From positions 1 to 5,189 of the forward strand of contig CAJLYN010000169.1 in NCBI GenBank assembly GCA_905210875.1: DNA of 5,189 bases, read 5' to 3'. The stretch is from an uncultured Bacteroides sp. GTDB lineage: Bacteria; Bacteroidota; Bacteroidia; Bacteroidales; UBA11471. Below the pieces are notes generated by a model. The model did no database searches, was not told the DNA's origin, and saw only the letters and a program-made list of their open reading frames with translations. The position numbers and the translations under genes were made by a program. Below, one piece after another: positions 1 to 5,189 of this stretch. The first letter of the stretch is position 1. Each line of letters opens with the position of its first letter.

Positions 1-1
1 C

Positions 2-547
2 TGCCGCGCCACCATCACTGCCGAAGAGGCCGCCCGCATGAATTACGACAACATCATTCCGGGTACGGACAACTGGAATCCCCGTCAGTTCTTCGAGCCC
101 ATTGTCGCCCCCGAAAATGTCCGTAAGGACAAAGACATCTTGTCGTGGGAGGCCTGTGACTATGCCATCTGCTACCTCGTGTTGCAAAACGACTCGGTGG
201 TCGACATTACCACCCAATGCCAAAGTGTGGTCGATGCCTCGACCGAAAGCAACCTCTTTGCCGTAAAAGCGGTAAATGAATACGGAAGCCTCGGCCCGGC
301 AGGCTTTGCCCAGGAAAGTACATCGGGCAACAATAGTCTTGCAGCCGACAACCAACGTCCCGACATGGTAGCCATGGGGGGTAACGGACACATCGAATTG
401 CTGGTACAAGCACCCCTTGCCGTAACGATACACAACGCCGCAGGCCTGCTGGTGAAAGAGGGCCGCTTCACACCCGGAGTCCACTTCGTCGCACCGCTCC
501 CTGCCGGCTTCTATCTGGTCAACGGGCAGAAAGTCATCGTCAGATAA
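2..547 (+). CDS. C-terminal part of a secreted, probably pectin-active enzyme (5' end outside window)
   Basis: The frame is open from the window edge to TAA at 545-547, so this is the last 181 codons of a longer gene; the ATG at 38 is internal. Seen: a segment around NIIPGTDNWNPRQFFEP, then a fibronectin-III-like stretch (SWEACDYAICYLVL to VKAVNEYGSLGP), a Gly/Ser/Asn-rich linker, and a final domain of about 55 residues ending in LPAGFYLVNGQKVIVR. From family knowledge, the D-x-W-x-P segment followed by an Fn3-like domain occurs at the C-terminus of Bacteroidales pectate lyases and pectinesterases, and the ending is typical of Por/type IX secretion sorting domains. I infer a secreted polysaccharide-degrading enzyme. 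The catalytic domain is not in the window, so the enzyme class is unproven; another beta-helix surface protein is possible. Confidence 0.6.
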   Translation, partial: CRATITAEEAARMNYDNIIPGTDNWNPRQFFEPIVAPENVRKDKDILSWEACDYAICYLVLQNDSVVDITTQCQSVVDASTESNLFAVKAVNEYGSLGPAGFAQESTSGNNSLAADNQRPDMVAMGGNGHIELLVQAPLAVTIHNAAGLLVKEGRFTPGVHFVAPLPAGFYLVNGQKVIVR

Positions 548-577
548 ATCGAAATCCCGCACAACTGCCTTTTTCCG

Positions 578-613
578 ACGGCACCTTCCCTACAGGAGGT
601 GCCGTTTTCTTTT
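578..613 (+). terminator. Intrinsic terminator after the secreted-enzyme gene
   Basis: A perfect 9-bp inverted repeat, ACGGCACCT (578-586) and AGGTGCCGT (597-605), encloses a 10-nt loop and is followed by a T-rich run (TTTTCTTTT, about 605-613). It starts about 30 nt after the stop codon of the upstream gene. This is the classic Rho-independent form and separates that gene from the lipoprotein gene. Confidence 0.85.
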
Positions 614-729
614 CGGTCAGCCGCGCCCCCTGGCCTCACCGATGCCTATAAAAGCACGCCGGGAAAAACTTTACTCCTCCATTCTTGTTACCATAGAAAA
701 CAACATTACAAAATAAAAAACGTGCGATT

Positions 730-1716
730 ATGAAAAAGTGTATATGGGGAATACTTCCCTTGTTGTTATTCTCTGTCGCCTGCTCGAAAGAAGACGACAA
801 AGAGGTCGTTCCCGACAACAATTCCGGTACTTCACCAGAACCGGCGGCACTCGTTACGCCACGGGTAGCCGTCTATGTCGACGACCCCGAAGGAAACCAG
901 ATAGAGATGACCGGCATACTCGAAATCTTTCCTTGTATCGAGAATACGGCATTCTATTTCGGCAACTACGTCAACAAGAAACTCGGTCCGTTCAATGGTT
1001 TCTACCCCCTTGAAAACGGAGAAATTCTCGACCAGTATTATCGACAACTGTCACTGCCAGAGGGGAAATACAACATGGTCTATTGGGGAACGCCGGTATA
1101 TAACGAACCCGAATACAGCAATCCTGCCATTGTCACCCCAAGCGTAAACATCGGTAGCGATATGGCTGCCCTCTATCTGCAACTTCGGGCCAACAGAGAC
1201 AGCACTTATGCGCCGGTCTATGACATCGTTCATGCCGTAAAAGAGGCCGACATCACCTACGAAGACCTGAGTGTAGCACTCACTCGTGTCGTGGCCGGTG
1301 TGAAAGTATCGGTAACCATGAACGACAGCAGCACGTTCAGCCCCAATATCGCGTCAATGGAAGTACGCATAGGCAGCATCGCCGAAAAAATAAATTACTA
1401 CACGGCTCAGGCCGAAAACAAAACCAAAACGGTCAAATTCGGCCTGGTACGGTCCGACGATGGCAAAACGATGAGCAATGCCACGGTCATGCTCTTTCCC
1501 TCGGCAGCCAATCCGCTCTTTGAACTGCGCATTACGATGCAAGACGGCACCCTGCACACACTCTCACAGAACCTTGGCAGCACCCTGTCGGCCAATACGC
1601 GCCTTACACTCAACATCGTCATGGGCGACATTATCGTGGGTGAAACATCGGGACACTTCACCATCGAAGAGTGGGAAGAGGCCTCGGAAACCATCGAATT
1701 TCCCGTGGCATACTGA
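730..1716 (+). CDS. Surface lipoprotein, FimB/Mfa2-like fimbrial anchor family
   Basis: The protein has 328 residues. The N-terminus has a basic start (MKK), a hydrophobic core and a lipobox ending at Cys18 (FSVAC), so it is a lipoprotein processed by signal peptidase II; Ser at -3 is less usual than Leu. The residues after the cysteine (SKEDDKE) fit the acidic lipoprotein export signal that sends Bacteroidetes lipoproteins to the cell surface. Features that recall FimB/Mfa2 proteins are LPEGKYNMVYWG (about 109-120), the middle segment DLSVALTRVVAGVKVSVT (about 179-196), and a C-terminal strand with FTIEEWEE (310-317). Such proteins cap or anchor short fimbriae in the outer membrane. No fimbrillin (FimA/Mfa1) gene lies beside it, so the role is inferred from resemblance only. 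The ATG at 730 directly precedes the signal peptide; the leader is A-rich without a Shine-Dalgarno. Confidence 0.62.
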   Translation: MKKCIWGILPLLLFSVACSKEDDKEVVPDNNSGTSPEPAALVTPRVAVYVDDPEGNQIEMTGILEIFPCIENTAFYFGNYVNKKLGPFNGFYPLENGEILDQYYRQLSLPEGKYNMVYWGTPVYNEPEYSNPAIVTPSVNIGSDMAALYLQLRANRDSTYAPVYDIVHAVKEADITYEDLSVALTRVVAGVKVSVTMNDSSTFSPNIASMEVRIGSIAEKINYYTAQAENKTKTVKFGLVRSDDGKTMSNATVMLFPSAANPLFELRITMQDGTLHTLSQNLGSTLSANTRLTLNIVMGDIIVGETSGHFTIEEWEEASETIEFPVAY

Positions 1717-1739
1717 CACCGACACCGACGCAACATTAT

Positions 1740-1775
1740 CGGGGTGCATCGAAAAAGAAGTTTCGATGCACCCCG
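1740..1775 (+). terminator. Perfect 15-bp hairpin after the lipoprotein gene, probable terminator
   Basis: CGGGGTGCATCGAAA (1740-1754) pairs without mismatch with TTTCGATGCACCCCG (1761-1775) around the 6-nt loop AAGAAG. It begins 23 nt after the lipoprotein stop codon and lies before the ars promoter, so a transcription-ending or RNA-stabilising role is likely. No T-tract follows on either strand, so it is not a textbook intrinsic terminator. Confidence 0.6.
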
Positions 1776-1851
1776 TCGCATAACAGGTATATTGATAAAG
1801 TGCTTCGCCACACCATATTACCACCTATCTCTAAAAAAAACAGGAAAATTA

Positions 1852-1883
1852 TTTGGAATGCCCATTTATTGTTCGCAATTTTG
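1852..1883 (+). promoter_or_regulatory. Bacteroides-type promoter of the ars operon
   Basis: TTTG at 1852-1855 and CAATTTTG at 1876-1883 are separated by 20 nt. Bacteroidetes primary-sigma promoters have TTTG near -33 and TAnnTTTG near -7 with about 19-21 nt between them; the -7 box here matches five of six fixed positions (C for the first T). Transcription would start near 1889-1892, leaving a leader of only about 12-15 nt before the arsR ATG at 1904. Confidence 0.68.
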
Positions 1884-1890
1884 CAAACAA
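1869..1890. promoter_or_regulatory. Probable ArsR operator overlapping the -7 box
   Basis: TTGTTCGCAA (1869-1878) and TTGCAAACAA (1881-1890) form an inverted repeat around TT, with 9 of 10 arm positions complementary. It covers the whole -7 element and the expected start of transcription. Bound ArsR would therefore block RNA polymerase, and trivalent arsenic would release it. The symmetry is seen directly; assignment to ArsR follows from position and from the usual autoregulation of arsR genes. Confidence 0.7.
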
Positions 1891-1903
1891 CAAACAATCA
1901 AAA

Positions 1904-2233
1904 ATGAAAAAAGATACTACACTCGCAAGCCGTCAGGAACAGTTGGCCCGCTTTGCCAAAGCTCTGGGACACCCCACCCGGGTTGCCATCATGTGCTTTC
2001 TGGCCCAACAGACGAGCTGCTACTTCGGCGACATACACGAAGAACTGCCCATTGCCAAAGCTACGGTATCGCAGCACCTGAAAGAGCTGAAAGAGGCCGG
2101 GCTCATACAGGGCGAAGTGGAGACTCCAAAAGTAAAATATTGCATCAACCGGGAAAACTGGGAGAAAGCCCGCTCGCTTTTCGGCGAATTTTTCGGTCAG
2201 TGCCTTTGCAAGTCGGGTGGGTGCTGCGGCTGA
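1904..2233 (+). CDS. arsR: ArsR-family arsenic-responsive transcriptional repressor
   Basis: The protein has 109 residues, normal for an ArsR/SmtB repressor. The winged helix-turn-helix is clear: [18 protein letters not shown] (about 16-33), then the recognition region [20 protein letters not shown] (49-68), then the wing [15 protein letters not shown]. It binds DNA as a dimer and releases it when As(III) binds cysteines. The E. coli ELCVCDLC site in helix 3 is absent: only Cys39 is at that place, in SCYFGDI. A cysteine-rich C-terminus (Cys100, 102, 107, 108) is the likely sensor. ATG 1904 is chosen because an in-frame TTG at 1853 would put the start inside the promoter -33 box. It is the first gene of the operon, under its own operator; a terminator-like hairpin lies over its stop codon. 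Confidence 0.9.
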   Translation: MKKDTTLASRQEQLARFAKALGHPTRVAIMCFLAQQTSCYFGDIHEELPIAKATVSQHLKELKEAGLIQGEVETPKVKYCINRENWEKARSLFGEFFGQCLCKSGGCCG

Positions 2234-2253
2234 CCGCCGCACCCCCTTTTTTT
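2219..2253 (+). terminator. Imperfect terminator or attenuator hairpin across the arsR stop codon
   Basis: TGCGGC (2225-2230) pairs with GCCGCA (2236-2241) around TGACC. The stem can extend through a bulged C and one mismatch to GGG (2219-2221) with CCC (2244-2246), directly followed by seven Ts (2247-2253). The arsR stop TGA (2231-2233) sits in the loop. This would partly end transcripts after arsR, so repressor would be made in excess of the downstream genes. The structure is predicted by eye only. Confidence 0.55.
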
Positions 2254-2311
2254 GAAAGCATTGTTCGTTGTTTTACGAATTACATTCAACATCATCAATA
2301 TTTACACAACT

Positions 2312-2542
2312 ATGGAAATTAAAATTTTAGGAACGGGTTGTGCCGGCTGCAAGGCACTGTACGCCCATGTAGAAGAGGTTGTTAAGGAACTGGGGCTGGA
2401 AGCTACCGTTGTAAAGGAAGAAGACCTGGTGCGCATCATGTCTTACAATGTCATGACGCTACCGGCCCTTGTCGTCGACGGTAAGGTCGTGGCCAAAGGA
2501 AAAATCTCGGTCAAAGAGATAAAGGAAATACTCACCCGATAA
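2312..2542 (+). CDS. Small cytoplasmic thioredoxin-like protein (redox-active disulfide type; possible ArsE)
   Basis: The protein has 76 residues and no signal peptide or membrane segment. The first strand MEIKILGTG runs into a CxxC redox site, Cys10-Ala-Gly-Cys13, on helix 1. The cis-proline loop is TLPALVVDG with Pro51, and the end is helical (KISVKEIKEILTR). This is the minimal thioredoxin fold of the 'redox-active disulfide protein 2' group, expected to pass electrons by dithiol-disulfide exchange. In arsEFG-type clusters a small protein precedes ArsF; I believe this is the equivalent but cannot verify the name. It lies 78 nt after arsR and 10 nt before arsF. ATG 2312 is chosen over an in-frame TTG at 2252 because the extra 20 residues do not fit the fold and the TTG lies in the T-tract of the preceding hairpin. 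It probably serves ArsG/ArsF; it could also help reduce ArsC. Confidence 0.83.
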   Translation: MEIKILGTGCAGCKALYAHVEEVVKELGLEATVVKEEDLVRIMSYNVMTLPALVVDGKVVAKGKISVKEIKEILTR

Positions 2543-2552
2543 GCGCAGAATC

Positions 2553-2975
2553 ATGAAACCGTATCTTCTCTTTACACTCGTCGGCCTGCTGTCGCTGTGC
2601 AGTGCAACCGGTATCGCACAGAAACAGCCGGCCCCCACAGAGAGCTATGTCGAAGTGCTCTATTTTCACGGGAAACAACGCTGCGCCACCTGCAAGGCCA
2701 TTGAGAAAGAGACCCGCGAAGTCGTATTTACCGAGCTGGCTGAGAGAGTAGCCCGCGGAGAACTCCGTTTTCGCGAAGTCGACCTGTCGACACCCGAGGG
2801 TGAAAAACTGGCCGACCAGTACCGGGTAACCTGGTCGTCGCTCTACGTCAACCTTTGGAAAGAGGGACGGGAAACACGCAACGACATGACCCGCTTCGGG
2901 TTTCAATATGCCCGAAACCAAAGCGACGTTTTCAGAAAAGGATTGATAGAAAAAATAGAACAACTCCTGAAATAA
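2553..2975 (+). CDS. arsF: ArsF-family secreted thioredoxin-fold protein
   Basis: The protein has 140 residues. Residues 1-22 form a signal peptide with probable cleavage after GIA; Cys16 is preceded by Leu, so it is not a lipobox. The mature part has a strand (YVEVLYFHG), a CxxC site Cys44-Ala-Thr-Cys47 in RCATCKAIEKET, a helix, a strand RFREVDLS, then VTWSSLYVNLWKEGRE and a C-terminal helix. In ordinary thioredoxins a cis-proline stands in the VTWSS region; here there is none. NCBI-style naming calls this family a nitrophenyl compound nitroreductase subunit, after the arsEFG operon of Shewanella linked to roxarsone-type arsenicals. No flavin site is visible, so a thiol-redox role in the periplasm is at least as easy to support. 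The ATG is 10 nt after the preceding gene and the stop is 9 nt before arsG. Confidence 0.75.
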   Translation: MKPYLLFTLVGLLSLCSATGIAQKQPAPTESYVEVLYFHGKQRCATCKAIEKETREVVFTELAERVARGELRFREVDLSTPEGEKLADQYRVTWSSLYVNLWKEGRETRNDMTRFGFQYARNQSDVFRKGLIEKIEQLLK

Positions 2976-2984
2976 GAGACCCTC

Positions 2985-3698
2985 ATGGACTATCTGCAAT
3001 CACTATTGGAATATAGCGAGACACCGCTCATCACCGCGTTTCTGCTGGGACTGCTGACAGCCGTCAGCCCTTGCCCGCTGGCTACCAATATCACCACCAT
3101 CGGCTTCATAAGCAAAGCGATAAGCCATCGTCGCCGGATATTCCTGAATGGTATCTTATACACACTCGGCCGCATGACCGCCTACACGGCACTGGGGGTC
3201 GTCCTCATCTACATCATACGCAGCGGCGCCGACACCTTCGACATACAGAAAGAGCTGAGCGTGTGGGGTGAGCGACTGCTGGCTCCCGCCCTGATACTCA
3301 TAGGCCTGTTCATGCTCTTCGGCGACAAACTGCCCCTGCCGAAATTTGGGATACAGACCTCAGCAGACGACAGCCGGCCGAGAGGAGCCAGGGGGAGTTT
3401 CCTTCTGGGTGTACTGTTTGCCCTCTCATTCTGCCCCACCAGCGGACTGTTCTATTTCGGTATGCTCATACCCATGTCGGCCCTCGAAAGTTCGGGCTAC
3501 CTGCTTTCACCGGTCTACGCCCTGGCCACAGGACTGCCGGTCGTACTGGCGGCATGGATTCTGGCATACAGCGTGGCGCAGATAGGGCGGTTCTACCACC
3601 AGGCACAACGGTTCCAGCGATGGTTTGGCCGCATAGTAGCCATCGTATTCATCTTCACAGGTATCTATTACGGACTGATAAACCTCAACATCGTATGA
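2985..3698 (+). CDS. arsG: ArsG-family membrane protein with CcdA/DsbD-like core
   Basis: The protein has 237 residues and about six hydrophobic helices (roughly 14-36, 53-78, 98-113, 138-163, 172-196, 214-234). Two cysteine-proline motifs stand in equivalent places of two helical halves: Cys30-Pro31 in TAVSPCPLATN and Cys150-Pro151 in LSFCPTSGLF. This is the signature of the CcdA/DsbD transmembrane family, in which the cysteines form a redox pair that moves electrons across the inner membrane. The ArsG family is named as an efflux permease for aromatic aminobenzyl arsenicals. It lies between arsF and arsC in one transcription unit, and its TGA overlaps the arsC start in ATGA. Function could be export, electron transfer to ArsF, or both; the fold call is firmer than the substrate. 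Confidence 0.8.
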   Translation: MDYLQSLLEYSETPLITAFLLGLLTAVSPCPLATNITTIGFISKAISHRRRIFLNGILYTLGRMTAYTALGVVLIYIIRSGADTFDIQKELSVWGERLLAPALILIGLFMLFGDKLPLPKFGIQTSADDSRPRGARGSFLLGVLFALSFCPTSGLFYFGMLIPMSALESSGYLLSPVYALATGLPVVLAAWILAYSVAQIGRFYHQAQRFQRWFGRIVAIVFIFTGIYYGLINLNIV

Positions 3699-4180
3699 AC
3701 ATCTTGATATTGTGTACCGGAAACAGCTGCCGCAGCCAGATGGCTCACGGCTTTCTGCAATCGCTCGACCCGGGAATAAACGTGTACTCGGCCGGTACCA
3801 GACCGGCCCGCCAGGTCAATCGGCTGGCCGTCGAGGTCATGGCCGAAGCCGGCATCGACATCGGCCACCACACCCCCACCGACGTAAGCCGCTACCGGAA
3901 CGACCCGTGGGACTATGTCGTAACCGTATGCAGCCATGCCGACAGGAACTGCCCAGCATTTGCCGGCAATGTCGGGAAACGTCTGCACATCGGCTTTGAC
4001 GACCCGTCGGAGGCCCAAGGCTCCCCCGAATATATCTATCAGGAGTTCCGGCGCGTGCGCGATGAAATAAAACAGGCGTTCACAAGCCTCTACTTCGACA
4101 AGATAGCCCCGCGTCTGCACCCCGCTGGCTCCGACTCCGGACAAGAAGCCACCGACTCATCAACCCCATATTCACGATAA
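3695..4180 (+). CDS. arsC: Arsenate reductase ArsC, thioredoxin-coupled (low-molecular-weight phosphatase fold)
   Basis: The protein has 161 residues and is cytoplasmic. The N-terminal phosphate loop is Cys7-TGNSC-Arg13 followed by Ser14, the CX5R nucleophile site. Cys79 and Cys86 (TVCSHADRNCPAF) match the spacing of the Cys82-Cys89 redox pair of S. aureus ArsC, and FDDP (101-104) carries the catalytic aspartate. Arsenate is reduced to arsenite by a three-cysteine disulfide cascade and the enzyme is regenerated by thioredoxin. All required residues are present, so it should be active. A polar tail of about 20 residues after position 141 (RLHPAGSDSGQEATD and beyond) extends past the usual core of roughly 130-140. 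The ATG at 3695 overlaps the arsG stop by 4 nt, indicating coupled translation; upstream in-frame codons lie inside arsG. Confidence 0.92.
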   Translation: MNILILCTGNSCRSQMAHGFLQSLDPGINVYSAGTRPARQVNRLAVEVMAEAGIDIGHHTPTDVSRYRNDPWDYVVTVCSHADRNCPAFAGNVGKRLHIGFDDPSEAQGSPEYIYQEFRRVRDEIKQAFTSLYFDKIAPRLHPAGSDSGQEATDSSTPYSR

Positions 4181-4192
4181 ACGCTCTTGAAC

Positions 4193-5161
4193 ATGATACA
4201 GAACCTGGCCGACCTACTGGTCTACGAACTCATGGGTCTCAACGCAGAGACTCCCCTCGGCAGTGCCGTAAATTTCTTCTTCTACGACACCCTGAAAATC
4301 GTACTGTTGCTCTTCTTCATCAGCATCATCATGGGCATCGTCAATGCCTACTTTCCCATCGAGCGGCTGCGCAACTTCCTCACGACACGACGACTCTACG
4401 GGCTTCAATACTTCTTTGCCGCCCTGTTCGGCGCCATCACGCCGTTCTGCTCCTGCTCGTCGATACCACTGTTCATCGGGTTTGTAAAGGGAGGCATACC
4501 ACTGGGCATAACTTTCGCCTACCTGATAACGTCGCCGCTGGTCAACGAAGTGGCCATCGCCATGTTTGCAGGCAGCTTCGGACTGCGCGTTACCGTCATC
4601 TACGTTGCGAGTGGTATTCTCCTGGGTATGATAGGCGGATTTGTACTGGGGAAGATGAAACTGGAACCCTACCTGAGCGACTGGATAAAACAGATACAGC
4701 AGCAATCGTCGTCGGCCACCGACACCTGGGAAGAGCAGCACACACCATTCCTGAAACGGTTGCCGGCCATCGTAAAAGGAGCCTGGGGCATCGTGCGGGG
4801 AGTCTTGCTCTACATCGTCATAGGTATCGGCATCGGAGCCTTCATGCACGGGTATGTACCCGAAGGTTTCTTTGAAAAATACATGTCGGAGAGCAACTGG
4901 CTGGCCGTGCTACTCTCGGTGCTGCTGGCGGTGCCCATGTATGCCAATGCCGCCGGCATCGTGCCCATCATCGAGGTGTTTGTAGCCAAAGGTATTCCGC
5001 TGGGAACCGCTCTTGCATTCATGATGGCTGTCGTAGGTCTCTCGCTCCCCGAGGCCACCCTGCTCAAAAAGGTGATGACCTGGCGCCTCATCGGCATCTT
5101 CTTCGGCACAGTAGCCCTGTTCATCATCATCTCGGGCTACCTCTTCAACCTCATATTATAA
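4193..5161 (+). CDS. arsP: ArsP-type permease for trivalent (organo)arsenicals
   Basis: The protein has 322 residues and about eight membrane helices in two halves, separated by a hydrophilic loop at about 155-200 (LSDWIKQIQQQSSSATD and beyond). The family signature is ITPFCSCSSIPLF, with Cys86 and Cys88, followed by GIPLGITFAYLITSPLVNE. A related segment without cysteines recurs in the second half (VPMYANAAGIVPI, then GIPLGTALAF). This is the ArsP/DUF318 permease family; characterised ArsP proteins extrude trivalent organoarsenicals such as methylarsenite and reduced roxarsone, using membrane cysteines. Other members have unknown substrates, so the symbol rests partly on context. ATG 4193 is chosen; TTG 4187 would add only two residues. 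It lies 12 nt after arsC and is the last gene of the operon, with a hairpin starting 7 nt after its stop. Confidence 0.82.
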   Translation: MIQNLADLLVYELMGLNAETPLGSAVNFFFYDTLKIVLLLFFISIIMGIVNAYFPIERLRNFLTTRRLYGLQYFFAALFGAITPFCSCSSIPLFIGFVKGGIPLGITFAYLITSPLVNEVAIAMFAGSFGLRVTVIYVASGILLGMIGGFVLGKMKLEPYLSDWIKQIQQQSSSATDTWEEQHTPFLKRLPAIVKGAWGIVRGVLLYIVIGIGIGAFMHGYVPEGFFEKYMSESNWLAVLLSVLLAVPMYANAAGIVPIIEVFVAKGIPLGTALAFMMAVVGLSLPEATLLKKVMTWRLIGIFFGTVALFIIISGYLFNLIL

Positions 5162-5168
5162 AAACAGG

Positions 5169-5189
5169 CAGGCCGGCAATGCCGGCCTG
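5169..5189 (+). terminator. GC-rich hairpin closing the ars operon (cut by window end)
   Basis: CAGGCCGGC (5169-5177) pairs perfectly with GCCGGCCTG (5181-5189) around AAT, 7 nt after the arsP stop codon. An A-run at 5160-5164 precedes it and would be a U-tract on the opposite strand, so it may act in both directions. Whether a T-tract follows on the + strand cannot be seen. Confidence 0.75.

Noticed and set aside
658..702. Possible promoter of the lipoprotein gene (TTTA ... TACCATAG)
   Set aside because: The -33 match is imperfect, the -7 box agrees poorly with TAnnTTTG and the spacing is only 15 nt.
1853..1903. Longer arsR starting at TTG 1853
   Set aside because: The TTG lies within the -33 TTTG element and upstream of the likely transcription start; the ArsR fold begins after ATG 1904.
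2252..2311. Longer thioredoxin-like protein starting at TTG 2252
   Set aside because: The codon is at the end of the T-tract after the arsR hairpin and the added residues are not part of a thioredoxin fold or a convincing signal peptide.
1744..2322. 192-codon + strand open frame overlapping arsR
   Set aside because: It is an out-of-frame shadow of arsR with low-complexity basic composition; the arsR frame has clear family motifs.
3668..4144. 158-codon open frame on the - strand
   Set aside because: It is antisense to arsC, which has all catalytic residues in the + frame.
4214..4849. 211-codon open frame on the - strand
   Set aside because: It runs antisense to arsP and its product is a polar, His/Asp/Glu-rich mirror of a membrane protein, as expected for a shadow frame.
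1..5189. Insertion sequences, CRISPR arrays, tRNA or rRNA genes
   Set aside because: No transposase, no regularly spaced repeats and no tRNA- or rRNA-like segments were seen; the short intergenic gaps are explained by hairpins and promoter elements.

Overview
The window looks like chromosomal DNA of a Bacteroidetes bacterium, probably order Bacteroidales. The evidence is a lipoprotein with an acidic surface-export signal after its cysteine, a secreted protein ending in a Por/type IX-like C-terminal domain, AT-rich leaders without Shine-Dalgarno sequences, and a promoter of the Bacteroides type (TTTG at -33, near-TAnnTTTG at -7). Genus cannot be decided from the sequence. All recognisable genes are on the + strand.

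Positions 1-1716 hold two cell-surface genes. The first is the 3' end of a secreted, probably pectin-active enzyme, followed by an intrinsic terminator at 578-613. The second is a complete lipoprotein gene (730-1716) resembling FimB/Mfa2 fimbrial-anchor proteins, followed by a perfect 15-bp hairpin at 1740-1775.

Positions 1852-5189 hold a compact arsenic operon. A promoter overlapped by a 22-bp near-palindrome, the probable ArsR operator, precedes arsR (1904-2233). A terminator-like hairpin lies across the arsR stop codon. Then come a 76-residue cytoplasmic thioredoxin-like protein, a secreted ArsF-type thioredoxin-fold protein, an ArsG/CcdA-like membrane protein, an arsenate reductase ArsC of the thioredoxin-coupled type, and an ArsP-type permease. 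Spacings are 12 nt or less from the thioredoxin gene onward, with a 4-nt overlap between arsG and arsC. A GC-rich hairpin at the window edge closes the operon.

ArsR senses trivalent arsenic and de-represses the operon. ArsC reduces arsenate, ArsP exports trivalent (mainly organic) arsenicals, and the thioredoxin/ArsF/ArsG trio is the type linked to nitro-aromatic arsenical resistance. No ArsB, Acr3 or ArsA lies between the promoter and the closing hairpin. The most interesting point is that the trio has the cytoplasm-membrane-periplasm layout of a split DsbD-like thiol relay, an alternative to a simple efflux role. The families are known; I found no clearly unprecedented system.
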